Notes under the pieces: model-generated
Database searches by the model: none
The model's input: only the letters and a program-made list of their open reading frames with translations
Told to the model about the DNA's origin: nothing
Position numbers and translations under genes: made by a program
Shown: one piece after another, positions 8,801-16,384 of the stretch
Numbering within the stretch: position 1 is the first letter of the stretch
Layout of the letters: every line of letters starts with the position of its first letter
DNA from: Zooshikella sp050749885
Lineage (GTDB): Bacteria > Pseudomonadota > Gammaproteobacteria > Pseudomonadales > Zooshikellaceae
Assembly: GCF_050749885.1 (NCBI RefSeq)
Contig: NZ_JBOIUB010000014.1
Location: 35,518 to 99,517, forward strand
Direction: 5' to 3'
Length of the DNA stretch: 64,000 nt

Positions 8801-9133
8801 TTGATCAGCTTGGTTCAATTTTTTAAGTGTCTTGCAGATGAAACCCGAATGAACATCACGCTGTTAGTGCATCAACAACGTGAGCTTTGTGTCTGTGAGT
8901 TAGTGGCTGCAATGGGAGGAAGTCAGCCTAAGATTTCAAGGCATTTGGCTCAACTCCGCAATTGCAACATATTAATCGATGAGCGTCGTGGACAGTGGGT
9001 ATTTTATTCTATGCATCCTGCTTTGCCTGATTGGGTCACTTCCATACTTGAGCAGGCTTGTGATGCACAAATAGATGTTTTAGGTAAGTACCAGCAACAA
9101 CTTAAGACGATGAAAAATAGACCTGTTTGTTGA
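8801..9133 (+). CDS. arsR: ArsR-family arsenite-responsive repressor
   Basis: A 110-residue winged-helix protein with the ArsR core FFKCLADETR, the metal-site segment ELCVCEL carrying the CxC pair of arsenite-sensing repressors, and the recognition helix SQPKISRHLAQL. It should repress the arsR-arsC-acr3 operon and release DNA when As(III) binds its cysteines. The start is TTG at 8801, because in-frame stops lie just upstream and a GGTGAGG ribosome binding site sits about 12 bases before it. The gene follows a near-consensus promoter. Confidence 0.92.
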   Translation: MISLVQFFKCLADETRMNITLLVHQQRELCVCELVAAMGGSQPKISRHLAQLRNCNILIDERRGQWVFYSMHPALPDWVTSILEQACDAQIDVLGKYQQQLKTMKNRPVC

Positions 9134-9160
9134 GCTATGCACTGTTAAAGGTTTTTGGGC

Positions 9161-9634
9161 ATGCAACTACTCTTTATTTGTACACATAATCGCTGTCGCA
9201 GTATTTTATGTGAGGCGATTACCAATCACTTTGCCCAAGGCCAAGTGTTGGCTTATAGCGCGGGTAGCCAACCCACTGGACATGTTCATCCATTAACCCT
9301 CAAATATTTACAGGCTCGGGGTATCAGTACTGAAGGGCTTCAGAGTCAATCCTGGGAAGTCTATGAGGCGAAAAAGCCTGAGGTAGTGATTACTGTGTGT
9401 GATAGTGCGGCTAATGAAGTATGCCCAATCTGGTTTGATAAAACAGTTAAAGTTCATTGGGGCTTACCTGATCCATCCAAGCTAAAAGGCGATGAGCACG
9501 CCCAAAGAGAGGCTTTTTTTACAGTAATGGATACCATTGAGCAGCGAGTGCAGAAAATGTTGGCACTAGATTTGGAATCACTTTCACCGTCAGCGTTACG
9601 AGAAGCATTACACACTATAGCAGAAGAGGATTAA
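9161..9634 (+). CDS. arsC: Arsenate reductase, low-molecular-weight phosphatase type
   Basis: I chose the ATG at 9161 (MQLLFICTHNRCRS) because an AAAGG site lies about nine bases upstream; a TTG six bases earlier is too close to it. The 157-residue protein has the LMW-phosphatase P-loop CTHNRCRS (CX5R) at its N terminus, plus a later catalytic Cys in TVCDSAANEVCP and a LPDPS loop. It reduces As(V) to As(III) through a Cys cascade. Its product is exported by Acr3 from the next gene, which starts four bases after the arsC stop. Confidence 0.92.
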   Translation: MQLLFICTHNRCRSILCEAITNHFAQGQVLAYSAGSQPTGHVHPLTLKYLQARGISTEGLQSQSWEVYEAKKPEVVITVCDSAANEVCPIWFDKTVKVHWGLPDPSKLKGDEHAQREAFFTVMDTIEQRVQKMLALDLESLSPSALREALHTIAEED

Positions 9635-9637
9635 GTG

Positions 9638-10672
9638 ATGAGCTTTTTCGAGCGTTTTCTCACGCTTTGGGTGGGACTTTGTATTTTGGCTGGCGTGTTA
9701 TTAGGTAATTTAGTGCCAGGCGTGTTTCAATGGTTTGCTGCACTGGAAGTGGCACATGTTAATATACCTGTCGCGGTGTTTATTTGGGTAATGATTTATC
9801 CCATGATGATTCAGGTGGATTTTTCTTCTATCAAATATATTGGTAAAAAGCCAAAGGGATTATTGCTAACGTTAGTGATTAATTGGCTCATCAAACCCTT
9901 TACAATGGCTGCATTAGGATGGCTTTTTTTCCGTTTACTCTTTGTTAATTGGGTGAGTCCCGAAACGGCAACGGAATATATTGCAGGTATGATTTTGTTG
10001 GGCGTGGCACCTTGTACTGCAATGGTTTTTGTTTGGAGTCAACTTACCAAAGGTGATGCTAATTATACGCTAGTACAGGTATCCGTTAATGATCTTATTA
10101 TGATCTTTGCATTTGCCCCTATTGCGGCGTTTTTACTGGGGGTGAGTGATGTGACTGTTCCCTGGGCGACACTCTTCTTGTCTGTGATTCTCTATGTAGT
10201 GTTGCCGCTTATTGCTGGCATACTGACGCGTAAAGTACTGGATGCAAAGGGAGATCATCACCGTTTGAACCAATTTGTTCATGGGCTTAAACCGGTATCA
10301 ATTGCAGGTCTCCTGGCAACGGTAGTCTTACTTTTTGGCTTTCAGGCTGAAACTATCACCGCTAAACCTCTTGCCATTGTGTTAATTTCGATACCCTTGT
10401 TATTACAAACCTATGGTATTTTTGCGATTGCTTATGGGGCCGCAAAACTAATAAAGCTTCCTCATAATATTGCTGCACCAGCCTGTATGATCGGTACCTC
10501 TAATTTTTTTGAGTTAGCGGTCGCTGTAGCGATTTCTCTATTTGGTTTGCAGTCAGGTGCAGCTTTGGCAACGGTAGTTGGTGTTTTAGTTGAGGTGCCT
10601 GTTATGCTCTCTTTAGTGGCATTTGCTAACAGAACACGCCATTGGTTTAGCTATAGTGAAGCAGTTTCGTAA
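9638..10672 (+). CDS. acr3: Acr3-type arsenite efflux permease
   Basis: About 344 residues with ten predicted membrane helices. Acr3 landmarks include the IYPMMIQVDFSSI segment and the GVAPCTAMVFVWS helix with the essential cysteine. It exports As(III) using the proton motive force, completing the arsR-arsC-acr3 operon. The ATG at 9638 has an AGAGGA site seven bases upstream; a GTG three bases earlier is possible. It belongs to the BASS superfamily and is unrelated to E. coli ArsB. A sodium/bile-acid symporter label would be less specific. Confidence 0.92.
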   Translation: MSFFERFLTLWVGLCILAGVLLGNLVPGVFQWFAALEVAHVNIPVAVFIWVMIYPMMIQVDFSSIKYIGKKPKGLLLTLVINWLIKPFTMAALGWLFFRLLFVNWVSPETATEYIAGMILLGVAPCTAMVFVWSQLTKGDANYTLVQVSVNDLIMIFAFAPIAAFLLGVSDVTVPWATLFLSVILYVVLPLIAGILTRKVLDAKGDHHRLNQFVHGLKPVSIAGLLATVVLLFGFQAETITAKPLAIVLISIPLLLQTYGIFAIAYGAAKLIKLPHNIAAPACMIGTSNFFELAVAVAISLFGLQSGAALATVVGVLVEVPVMLSLVAFANRTRHWFSYSEAVS

Positions 10673-10755
10673 GATTATTCTGATAATAATTCATCTACCG
10701 TTGCTGTATTGATTTAAGTTATTTTTTGGTGTTTTCATTACATGATAATACTGAT

Positions 10756-11181
10756 TTACTGACATTTTTTATCACAACAAAATCGCGTTTGATGGCAATG
10801 ACATTGCCTTTCAGTATGCTTTAATTCATGGTTTTTAGAAGGTTTTCCTTGCTGCGCTGATGTCAGAAAGCATGGCGAGTGATGTAGCTCAGTCAATACC
10901 GCATGAATTTTTTTTGTTGCTTTACCCATACGGTGGATTAGAAATCCGTTCTTTAATAGACGATCCAACATGTGTTGTCCAATATTATGAACGCAAATGG
11001 TTGTGACACCTGTTGTCTGGAGTTGTTTAATTAAATTGTGTTTGTTTTGGCAGCTTGCCTGACTTGAATGATTAAGCAAATATTGGATTGCTTTTGTCGT
11101 CGGATCATAAATTAAAAACTGTGGCGCTTTAGAAAAATGGCCTGAAATATTTTTTTGATTATTAAGTGGTACTGCAATCAT
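10756..11181 (-). CDS. NifX/NifB-type (dinitrogenase iron-molybdenum cofactor) domain protein
   Basis: The N-terminal 90 or so residues (MIAVPLNN, GHFSKAPQF, TGVTTICVHNIGQHMLDRLLKNG) match the NifX/NafY-like dinitrogenase-cofactor domain. The last 30 residues are rich in His and Cys (CHCHQTRFCCDKKC), suggesting metal or Fe-S binding. No nitrogenase genes are in view; stand-alone members are common and of unclear role. The second ATG (11181) is preferred because an AGGA site lies eight bases before it. It overlaps the end of the upstream DUF134 gene, a frequent partner. Confidence 0.75.
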   Translation of the reverse strand: MIAVPLNNQKNISGHFSKAPQFLIYDPTTKAIQYLLNHSSQASCQNKHNLIKQLQTTGVTTICVHNIGQHMLDRLLKNGFLIHRMGKATKKIHAVLTELHHSPCFLTSAQQGKPSKNHELKHTERQCHCHQTRFCCDKKCQ

Positions 11182-11473
11182 TGTCATTATCCTGATTGAT
11201 TGGTTGTATGATCAGTGCCTTCCCATGTGTCAAACAATCTACGACTTTAAATCGTGCTGTTTTGACGATGTTCGCCAATGTCTGGCGAGAGACACCCATT
11301 TGATTAGCGGCTTCCTGTTGCTGCATACCAACAAAATCTACCAACCTAAGCGCTTCAAATTCATCAGCTAATAAGACAACTTGTTGGAGTTGTGTCATTG
11401 GTACCTTGTTTGGCTTAAAGCAGCTGTGTGCAGCCTGTCCACACACTTTACGTTTTATCTTGAATCGAGGCAC
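11162..11473 (-). CDS. DUF134-family HTH DNA-binding protein
   Basis: A GTG at 11473 has a GGAG site (11480-11483) six bases upstream, and the resulting N terminus VPRFKIKRKVCGQ matches the PRxxKxRxVCG start of DUF134 proteins. Longer frames begin inside a palindrome and lack a ribosome binding site. The 103-residue protein has the family DEFEALRLVDFVGMQQQEAANQMGVSRQTLANIV, here the helix-turn-helix region. DUF134 proteins resemble sigma-70 region 4 and probably regulate transcription. It is co-transcribed with the overlapping NifX-like gene. The 48-bp palindrome just upstream is a likely operator. Confidence 0.82.
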   Translation of the reverse strand: MPRFKIKRKVCGQAAHSCFKPNKVPMTQLQQVVLLADEFEALRLVDFVGMQQQEAANQMGVSRQTLANIVKTARFKVVDCLTHGKALIIQPINQDNDNDCSTT

Positions 11474-11492
11474 GTGTTTCTCCAGAAAGCAA

Positions 11493-11540
11493 CTAAACAT
11501 AGCATATGCCATATTATAATATGGCATATGCTATGTTTAG
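11493..11540. repeat. Perfect 48-bp palindrome upstream of DUF134 gene
   Basis: The 24 bases at 11493-11516 (beginning CTAAACATAGCATATGCC) are the exact reverse complement of 11517-11540. There is no mismatch and no spacer. It ends 20 bases before the DUF134 start, so it could be an operator, cruciform or mRNA hairpin masking the leader. A weaker inverted repeat, AACCTGG (11543-11549) and CCAGGTT (11574-11580) followed by TTT, lies next to it. Confidence 0.9.
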
Positions 11541-11651
11541 GCAACCTGGTTTTGTGGTTTTTTGCTAGCGAAGCCAGGTTTTTAATATTTAGCATTCTGA
11601 CAACAAGAGTAGGGATAACAGCACAGTAATAATCATCGAACACTTGACAGT

Positions 11652-11709
11652 ACATCGTAAGAAGACTAATTTAGTTAGCATGTTAACTAAATTGATCTTC
11701 TTACGATGT
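11652..11709. repeat. 58-bp imperfect inverted repeat
   Basis: Arms of 29 bases (11652-11680 and 11681-11709) match at 26 of 29 positions. The outer ACATCGTAAGAAGA and the inner AATTTAGTTA blocks are conserved. The inner part resembles MarR-type operators (TTAGTTA..TAACTAA), and a MarR gene begins at 11923. The right arm runs into the isochorismatase remnant, so this may also mark a rearrangement breakpoint. Confidence 0.75.
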
Positions 11710-11853
11710 GCCCATGATAGTGGTTACAACTGCATCGTTGTGACGGATGCCTGTGGTGCATTTGAGCAGGTACAAGCGGATTACTTTGAAAAACATATTC
11801 TTCATCATTTTGGTGAAGGGTGTACGACCTCTGAATTATTAAACACATTGTAA
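11698..11853 (+). pseudogene. Isochorismatase-family hydrolase, C-terminal remnant
   Basis: The reading frame gives GYNCIVVTDACGAFEQ and later HHFGEGCTTSELL, ending at 11853. This corresponds to the last 50 residues of isochorismatase-type cysteine hydrolases (pattern GYxxxVVxDACxAF ... FGExxTSEE). The upstream part, with the catalytic Asp, Lys and Cys, is absent. The sequence instead enters the inverted repeat at 11652-11709. It is therefore a gene fragment left by deletion or insertion, not a functional enzyme. Confidence 0.65.
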
Positions 11854-11922
11854 TATAGCTTTCCCGTTAGATATTTTGGGTTTTCTTTACACCTAATAAT
11901 GAGTCAAGGTAGGTCTAATTAA

Positions 11923-12372
11923 ATGTTTTTTTTGAAAGAATTACCTACGCAAGAAATGTTGAAACAGTATGCTCAACAGTTTCCGGAGATGGATGTAGAG
12001 AGGACTGAAGCAGCACTAAATATGTTACGTCAGGCTAGCTTACTCATCAGGAAGCTGGAAGCTTATTTCGCGGAGCAAGGCCTTTCACAAACTCGATTTT
12101 TGATATTAATTGTGCTTGATCGTGAACCCAGCTTGGGTCATTTCTCAATGAAGGATCTTGTCTCACGCCTGGATGTGTCCAAGGTTGTTATTACCAATAC
12201 GCTAAAATCACTTGAGAAAGAGGGACTGGTCGACGTCAAAGATTGTATCGATGATCGACGTGCAAAAAAAATCGCAATTACTAAAAAAGGCCGTTCAACA
12301 TTAAAAAGAATATTGCCTGGTTACTATATGCTTATTAATAAAGAAATGGGAAGTGCTGATAGTAATAAGTGA
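11923..12372 (+). CDS. MarR-family transcriptional regulator
   Basis: A 149-residue winged-helix regulator. The HTH region FSMKDLVSRLDVSKVVITNTLKSLEKEGLV is followed by the wing DCIDDRRAKKIAITKKGR, both typical of MarR proteins. Flanking helices form the dimerisation domain. It probably controls the downstream carboxymuconolactone-decarboxylase-like gene, and possibly itself through the TTAGTTA inverted repeat at 11652-11709. MarR proteins often respond to phenolics or oxidants; the ligand here cannot be predicted. Confidence 0.88.
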   Translation: MFFLKELPTQEMLKQYAQQFPEMDVERTEAALNMLRQASLLIRKLEAYFAEQGLSQTRFLILIVLDREPSLGHFSMKDLVSRLDVSKVVITNTLKSLEKEGLVDVKDCIDDRRAKKIAITKKGRSTLKRILPGYYMLINKEMGSADSNK

Positions 12373-12405
12373 TTTTTTATTAATTATGAATATTTGGAGA
12401 AATGC

Positions 12406-12795
12406 ATGAAATCAGCAATAGATGATAACCAAAGCCGCTTTGAACGAGGCCTTGAAAACTTAAAGAAAATTGATGGTGAGGCGGGTGAAAAAGTAATTAA
12501 TGGACTTAAACAAATCGCTCCAGATTTGGCTCGTTATACGATAGAGTATCCATTTGGTGATATTTATAATCGCCCAGGTCTTGATCTTCGATCAAGAGAA
12601 ATTGCGACAATTGCGGCATTAACTGCCATGGGAAATGCTGAACCTCAGTTGAAGGTTCATATTCAGGCGGGTTTAAATGTGGGTTTAACTAAAGAAGAAA
12701 TTGTAGAAATTATTATTCAAATGAGTGTTTATGCAGGTTTTCCTGCTGCCCTTAATGGCATCAATGTAGCAAAAGAGGTTTTTGGACAGAAGTAA
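12406..12795 (+). CDS. Carboxymuconolactone decarboxylase family protein
   Basis: A 129-residue protein from the ATG at 12406, five bases after a GGAGA site. It has the AhpD-like core SREIATIAALTAMGNAEPQLKVHI and the conserved EIVEIIIQMSVYAGFPAALNG helix. This matches stand-alone gamma-carboxymuconolactone decarboxylase-like proteins. The CxxC pair of peroxidase-type AhpD proteins is missing, so a thiol peroxidase role is unlikely. Placement right after a MarR gene suggests a stress- or aromatic-responsive pair. The substrate is unknown. Confidence 0.85.
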   Translation: MKSAIDDNQSRFERGLENLKKIDGEAGEKVINGLKQIAPDLARYTIEYPFGDIYNRPGLDLRSREIATIAALTAMGNAEPQLKVHIQAGLNVGLTKEEIVEIIIQMSVYAGFPAALNGINVAKEVFGQK

Positions 12796-12875
12796 TGTGG
12801 ACTATAAATAGGGCGCTATCACTAAGTACTCTCCTGTTTAGCAAGGCTTTCAGCCCTGCTAAACAGTATTAAAGA

Positions 12876-13313
12876 TTAATTTTGAGGTACTTCACCGGCT
12901 GCATAGGGGAAAACGGGTTGTGAATAAACGCCACCATCACTATTCTGATTGCTTAAGCCTAAGCCGGGCCAGTTAGTAATGTCTGTGATAGTAGCAACAT
13001 AGCCATTGTCATAAAGAGCATGTATAAACACTGACTTTTCGAGCCACCAGTCATTACTATCAGTGGTAAAAACAACTTCTTGGATAGTGTAAACATCATC
13101 TTTAAGGCTTGTTAAGTCTAAGGCTACAGATTGAATACCTCCATTAGTGAAGGGGCCAATTGCATTTGTAAAAGTGTGGGTAGCGGGCGTTTGGTCAACA
13201 CCAGGTTGGTTTGCATACTGAATATATACATTTGGCCTTGCACCTGATTGTGCATCTTGCACTGTAGAGGTGATAGTTGTTATGTAAAGTTTTGTTATTT
13301 TATGTTGAGCCAT
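12876..13313 (-). CDS. Small beta-rich protein, PLAT-like
   Basis: A 145-residue protein with a good AGGGAA site before its ATG. I see no signal peptide. The sequence is rich in Thr, Asn and Val. It has a run resembling PLAT/LH2 beta-sandwich domains: NVYIQYAN, a TNGGIQSVALDL strand, DVYTIQEVVF and TDSNDWWLEKSVFI. PLAT domains mediate lipid or protein contacts. The resemblance is by eye and uncertain. It stands alone, with about 380 empty bases upstream. Confidence 0.6.
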   Translation of the reverse strand: MAQHKITKLYITTITSTVQDAQSGARPNVYIQYANQPGVDQTPATHTFTNAIGPFTNGGIQSVALDLTSLKDDVYTIQEVVFTTDSNDWWLEKSVFIHALYDNGYVATITDITNWPGLGLSNQNSDGGVYSQPVFPYAAGEVPQN

Positions 13314-13692
13314 TTTTATTCCCTTAAAAAATGTGAACAGTAGAAAGTTTCTGGTTACCCTATTTTATAATGACAACTTCAATCGAAACCTTAGATCACA
13401 GCTAAAAAATATTCCAGAATTAGCTCGATTTTTTTGCTGAAGTTTCGGTCATTGACTTTAGTAAATAGTGTTAAGATAGATGCTCTGGTTTTATTTTGAC
13501 TTAGAATAGGGCGGATACTTATTTGTGGGTATCTCTAGCTTTAACAGATGTTGGTAATACTGCCATATTTTTTTGACTACATATTATCTGACTAAAAAAA
13601 GTCCATCCTTGGTATAATTTATTTCCAATTACTTATATTTGTATTTTATTATGTTGAAATATGACAAATCAGTTTAACTCGTCGTATATCGT
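13314..13692. other. Gene-free stretch
   Basis: Apart from the ribosome binding site of the minus-strand gene at 13313, I see no gene, RNA or strong repeat here. The sequence is AT-rich. Confidence 0.6.
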
Positions 13693-14574
13693 TTACTTAT
13701 GGTTTAGTTTTAACATTTCAGCGGTACCAAATGCTTGGTAAATATTTTGAGTGATAGTAGCCAGCTGCTGATTATAGGCTTCAATGGGTTCACCCATTCC
13801 CATTTTGTCCACCACTGTGCGGAATGGACGTGAGCCTGGAGTTTTTGCGATTACATTTGTTATCGCATCTGCAACTAATTGCGGGTTTTGAGCCGGATTC
13901 GTTGCTAATGCTTGTTCAAAGCCTTCAAGCGCGACCTGTGGTGCATTTGCCATGTCACCATAATTGTCTAGACGTGTAGTATCTGAAGGTTTGACTAATC
14001 GATCAATAAAGTCTGTTGGGAAACCACCAGGCTCAACAAGGGCAACATCAATACCAAAGTTGGACAGCTCTGTACGGTAATTTTCTGATAACGCCTCAAC
14101 CGCCCATTTTGACGCATTGTATGGGCCATAAAATGGTATGGTCATGCGGCCTAAAATACTTGAAACATTTAGAATCAAACCTGAGTGGCGCTGGTGAAAG
14201 TGAGGTAATACAGCACGTATCATTCTATTTAAGCCAAACACATTGATCTCAAAGATGGCTTTAATGTCATCCGTTGTGAAAGCTTCTTGCACACCGTTAA
14301 CGCCAACCCCTGCATTGTTCACCAGCACATCAATATGACCTGCTTGCTTAATAGCTGCAGAGACTCCAGTGCTGACACTTTCTTCATTAGTGACATCTAT
14401 ATCAACAATCATTCCTCCTAACTGTTTGATCTCATTAGCCGTTTGTGCATTTCTGTGGTTAGGATCACGCATAGAGGCAACGACATGATGTCCTTGTTGT
14501 AAGAGTAACTTCGTAGTTAACAAACCAAACCCACTATTAGCGCCTGTGATTAAGATATTTTGCTTTGTGCTCAT
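13693..14574 (-). CDS. Short-chain dehydrogenase/reductase
   Basis: A 293-residue classical SDR. The nucleotide-binding TGANSGFG lies at the N terminus, NNAG near residue 90, and the catalytic Ser in LNVSSILG with YNASK (YxxxK) near residues 155-160. It should be an NAD(P)-dependent oxidoreductase. The substrate is not identifiable, although the family close to this sequence is usually annotated generically. It is divergent from a LysR gene that starts about 110 bases away, so it is probably that regulator's target. Confidence 0.9.
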   Translation of the reverse strand: MSTKQNILITGANSGFGLLTTKLLLQQGHHVVASMRDPNHRNAQTANEIKQLGGMIVDIDVTNEESVSTGVSAAIKQAGHIDVLVNNAGVGVNGVQEAFTTDDIKAIFEINVFGLNRMIRAVLPHFHQRHSGLILNVSSILGRMTIPFYGPYNASKWAVEALSENYRTELSNFGIDVALVEPGGFPTDFIDRLVKPSDTTRLDNYGDMANAPQVALEGFEQALATNPAQNPQLVADAITNVIAKTPGSRPFRTVVDKMGMGEPIEAYNQQLATITQNIYQAFGTAEMLKLNHK

Positions 14575-14685
14575 GGTTACCTCTCCTACTTGTTGCTGCT
14601 GTTTAATTTATATTCAGTAGTTTAATATGGTTAGATATTAGAACAATCTAGGATGTTTGAACTTATGATTCTTAAATTGAGAACA

Positions 14686-15582
14686 ATGAGCTTTATGGAG
14701 TTAATGATTTTTGTTGAGGTTGTTCGGTGTGGTGGTATTACCGCTGCAAGTCATAAATTGGGAATTGCTAAGTCTGCAGTGAGTAGTCAGTTAAGTCGGT
14801 TGGAAGACAGGCTTGGGGTAAAGCTTTTAGAAAGGAGTTCACGCAGAATAGCGATGACTATTGAAGGTAAGCAACTTTTACCAAGAGTTCAATCATTGAT
14901 TGCTGAGGGTGAGCTGTTATTTCATCAAGCTGAATTACAAAGCAGTGAACCCAGCGGGCAGGTGAGGGTGGCGCTTACACCTGATTTTGGGCAGCTTGTG
15001 GTCGCTAAATTTTTTCCTTATGTTACCCAGAAATATCCAAAAATCAGCCTGGGCTGTAAATTCAATTATCAGTTTGAAGACATGCAGGATACGACCTTTG
15101 ATTTAGGGGTGAGAATTGGCACAGTTAATGACGAAAACTTGGTAGCTCAGAATTTGGGCGAGTTTAGACGAATACTGGTTGCGAGTGAACAATACGTTCA
15201 ACAATACCCTATTAATGATGTTGAAGATTTGAAGACAGTAAATTGCTTGATTTTTTCAAGTAATAATAATAACCGCATATGGTCACTGCTTTCTTGCGAT
15301 GATGAAGGAATTGAAGTTTCATTAGACGTTAGTGGTGATATTGCTGTACAGAGCTTTAATACCTTGGTGGATTTATGTTTAGCGAATCAAGGGGTGGCCT
15401 ATGTTCCTGATTTTTTAGTGAAAGATTACATAAGTAAAAGACAATTGAGGCATATATTACCTCAATGGCAAAGTAACATAACGCGTGTTTTTGTAGTGTA
15501 TCGATTTGGAGCAGATAAAATTCATCGGGTTAAGGCGGTAATCGATGCTGCCAAGCAATATTTACCTGGGCTCCTTTGTTAA
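14686..15582 (+). CDS. LysR-family transcriptional regulator
   Basis: From the ATG at 14686 (MSFMELMIFVEVV) the protein is 298 residues, normal for the family. An ATG 33 bases upstream is possible. The N-terminal winged helix has GGITAASHKLGIAKSAVSSQ and the RLEDRLGVKLLERSSRR linker. The rest is the periplasmic-binding-like effector domain. It belongs to the subgroup often found next to SDR genes and probably controls the divergent SDR. Confidence 0.9.
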   Translation: MSFMELMIFVEVVRCGGITAASHKLGIAKSAVSSQLSRLEDRLGVKLLERSSRRIAMTIEGKQLLPRVQSLIAEGELLFHQAELQSSEPSGQVRVALTPDFGQLVVAKFFPYVTQKYPKISLGCKFNYQFEDMQDTTFDLGVRIGTVNDENLVAQNLGEFRRILVASEQYVQQYPINDVEDLKTVNCLIFSSNNNNRIWSLLSCDDEGIEVSLDVSGDIAVQSFNTLVDLCLANQGVAYVPDFLVKDYISKRQLRHILPQWQSNITRVFVVYRFGADKIHRVKAVIDAAKQYLPGLLC

Positions 15583-15711
15583 AGTATGTTGGAGTATTGG
15601 GAAATGGACTTTCGCTGAAAAAAAATAGTATTGCTGATGAATTTTTTGATTTAACTGGTTATGCTAACAATGACATCTACATCGATTATATGAATAGGTG
15701 ATGAATAATTG

Positions 15712-16221
15712 ATGATGAGCCAATTAAAGACTATTAGACAACAAGTGGTGCTTACAGTACTACTGCTGGTTTCTTTCATGATAACAAGCGGATGTGCTCA
15801 GCAACCCACCAACAAAAAACAAGACTTTGCACAGATACAAGAGACGTATAATCAACGTTCTTTAGACTCACTGGGTAAAAGATATAGAGAGTTACAGCAG
15901 ATTCCAGGGCACTTTCAAGGGGGGGAGTGGGATCCTCTGGTGGACGAGTGGATGGGGGAAAAACATCGAGTTATGCTGGCGCTACATTATAAGTTGAAGC
16001 AGAAATACTCGACGGTGCCTGAAATAAGAAAGTTGTTGGGTGAGCCAAACTGGGAAGTGACCAAAGGCCATTTGTTTTTTAGTGAGCTAAATAACCACTG
16101 TCAGGATGATCAAGTAACTGTGTATGATGTATTTTTTTGGCGAGGTCAGACTGACTTTTTGTTTTTTGGTTCTGATGGCTTAAATGTTTTATGCCTGGAT
16201 TGGTGGCATGCGGGTGAGTAA
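15712..16221 (+). CDS. Hypothetical lipoprotein
   Basis: About 169 residues with an N-terminal signal and a lipobox MITSGCA, so it is probably lipid-anchored to the membrane after signal peptidase II cleavage. The mature part is hydrophilic, with many aromatic residues. It includes a segment EIRKLLGEPNWEV that recalls the BamE/SmpA fold (xxLGxP), but I would not assign it. A GGTGA site lies about ten bases before the ATG at 15712. No related neighbour is obvious. Confidence 0.75.
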   Translation: MMSQLKTIRQQVVLTVLLLVSFMITSGCAQQPTNKKQDFAQIQETYNQRSLDSLGKRYRELQQIPGHFQGGEWDPLVDEWMGEKHRVMLALHYKLKQKYSTVPEIRKLLGEPNWEVTKGHLFFSELNNHCQDDQVTVYDVFFWRGQTDFLFFGSDGLNVLCLDWWHAGE

Positions 16222-16250
16222 TTGTTAGCCTGTTACCATAAATTCACGAT

Positions 16251-16287
16251 CAAGTGACTTGTGTTTTTCAGTTTACACAAGCACTTG
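16251..16287. repeat. Long hairpin after lipoprotein gene
   Basis: CAAGTG-A-CTTGTGT (16251-16264) pairs with ACACAAGCACTTG (16275-16287): 13 base pairs with one bulged A and a ten-base loop. It may stop transcription or stabilise the lipoprotein mRNA. There is no T run after it. Confidence 0.55.
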
Positions 16288-16384
16288 GTTATGGATGTTG
16301 TTTGATGTTAAATAAAATAAAACAATACCCAAAACGAAGGATAAGTCTTTTGTTATTGAGGTAAATAAAATTTATGGAGTGAAG

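Noticed and set aside
10756..11181. Evidence of nitrogen fixation
   Set aside because: The NifX-like domain is common in organisms without nitrogenase, and no nif genes are here.
11381..11655. Frames on both strands across the 48-bp palindrome with near-identical peptides
   Set aside because: The similarity is a product of the palindrome; each overlaps the DUF134 gene or lacks a start signal.
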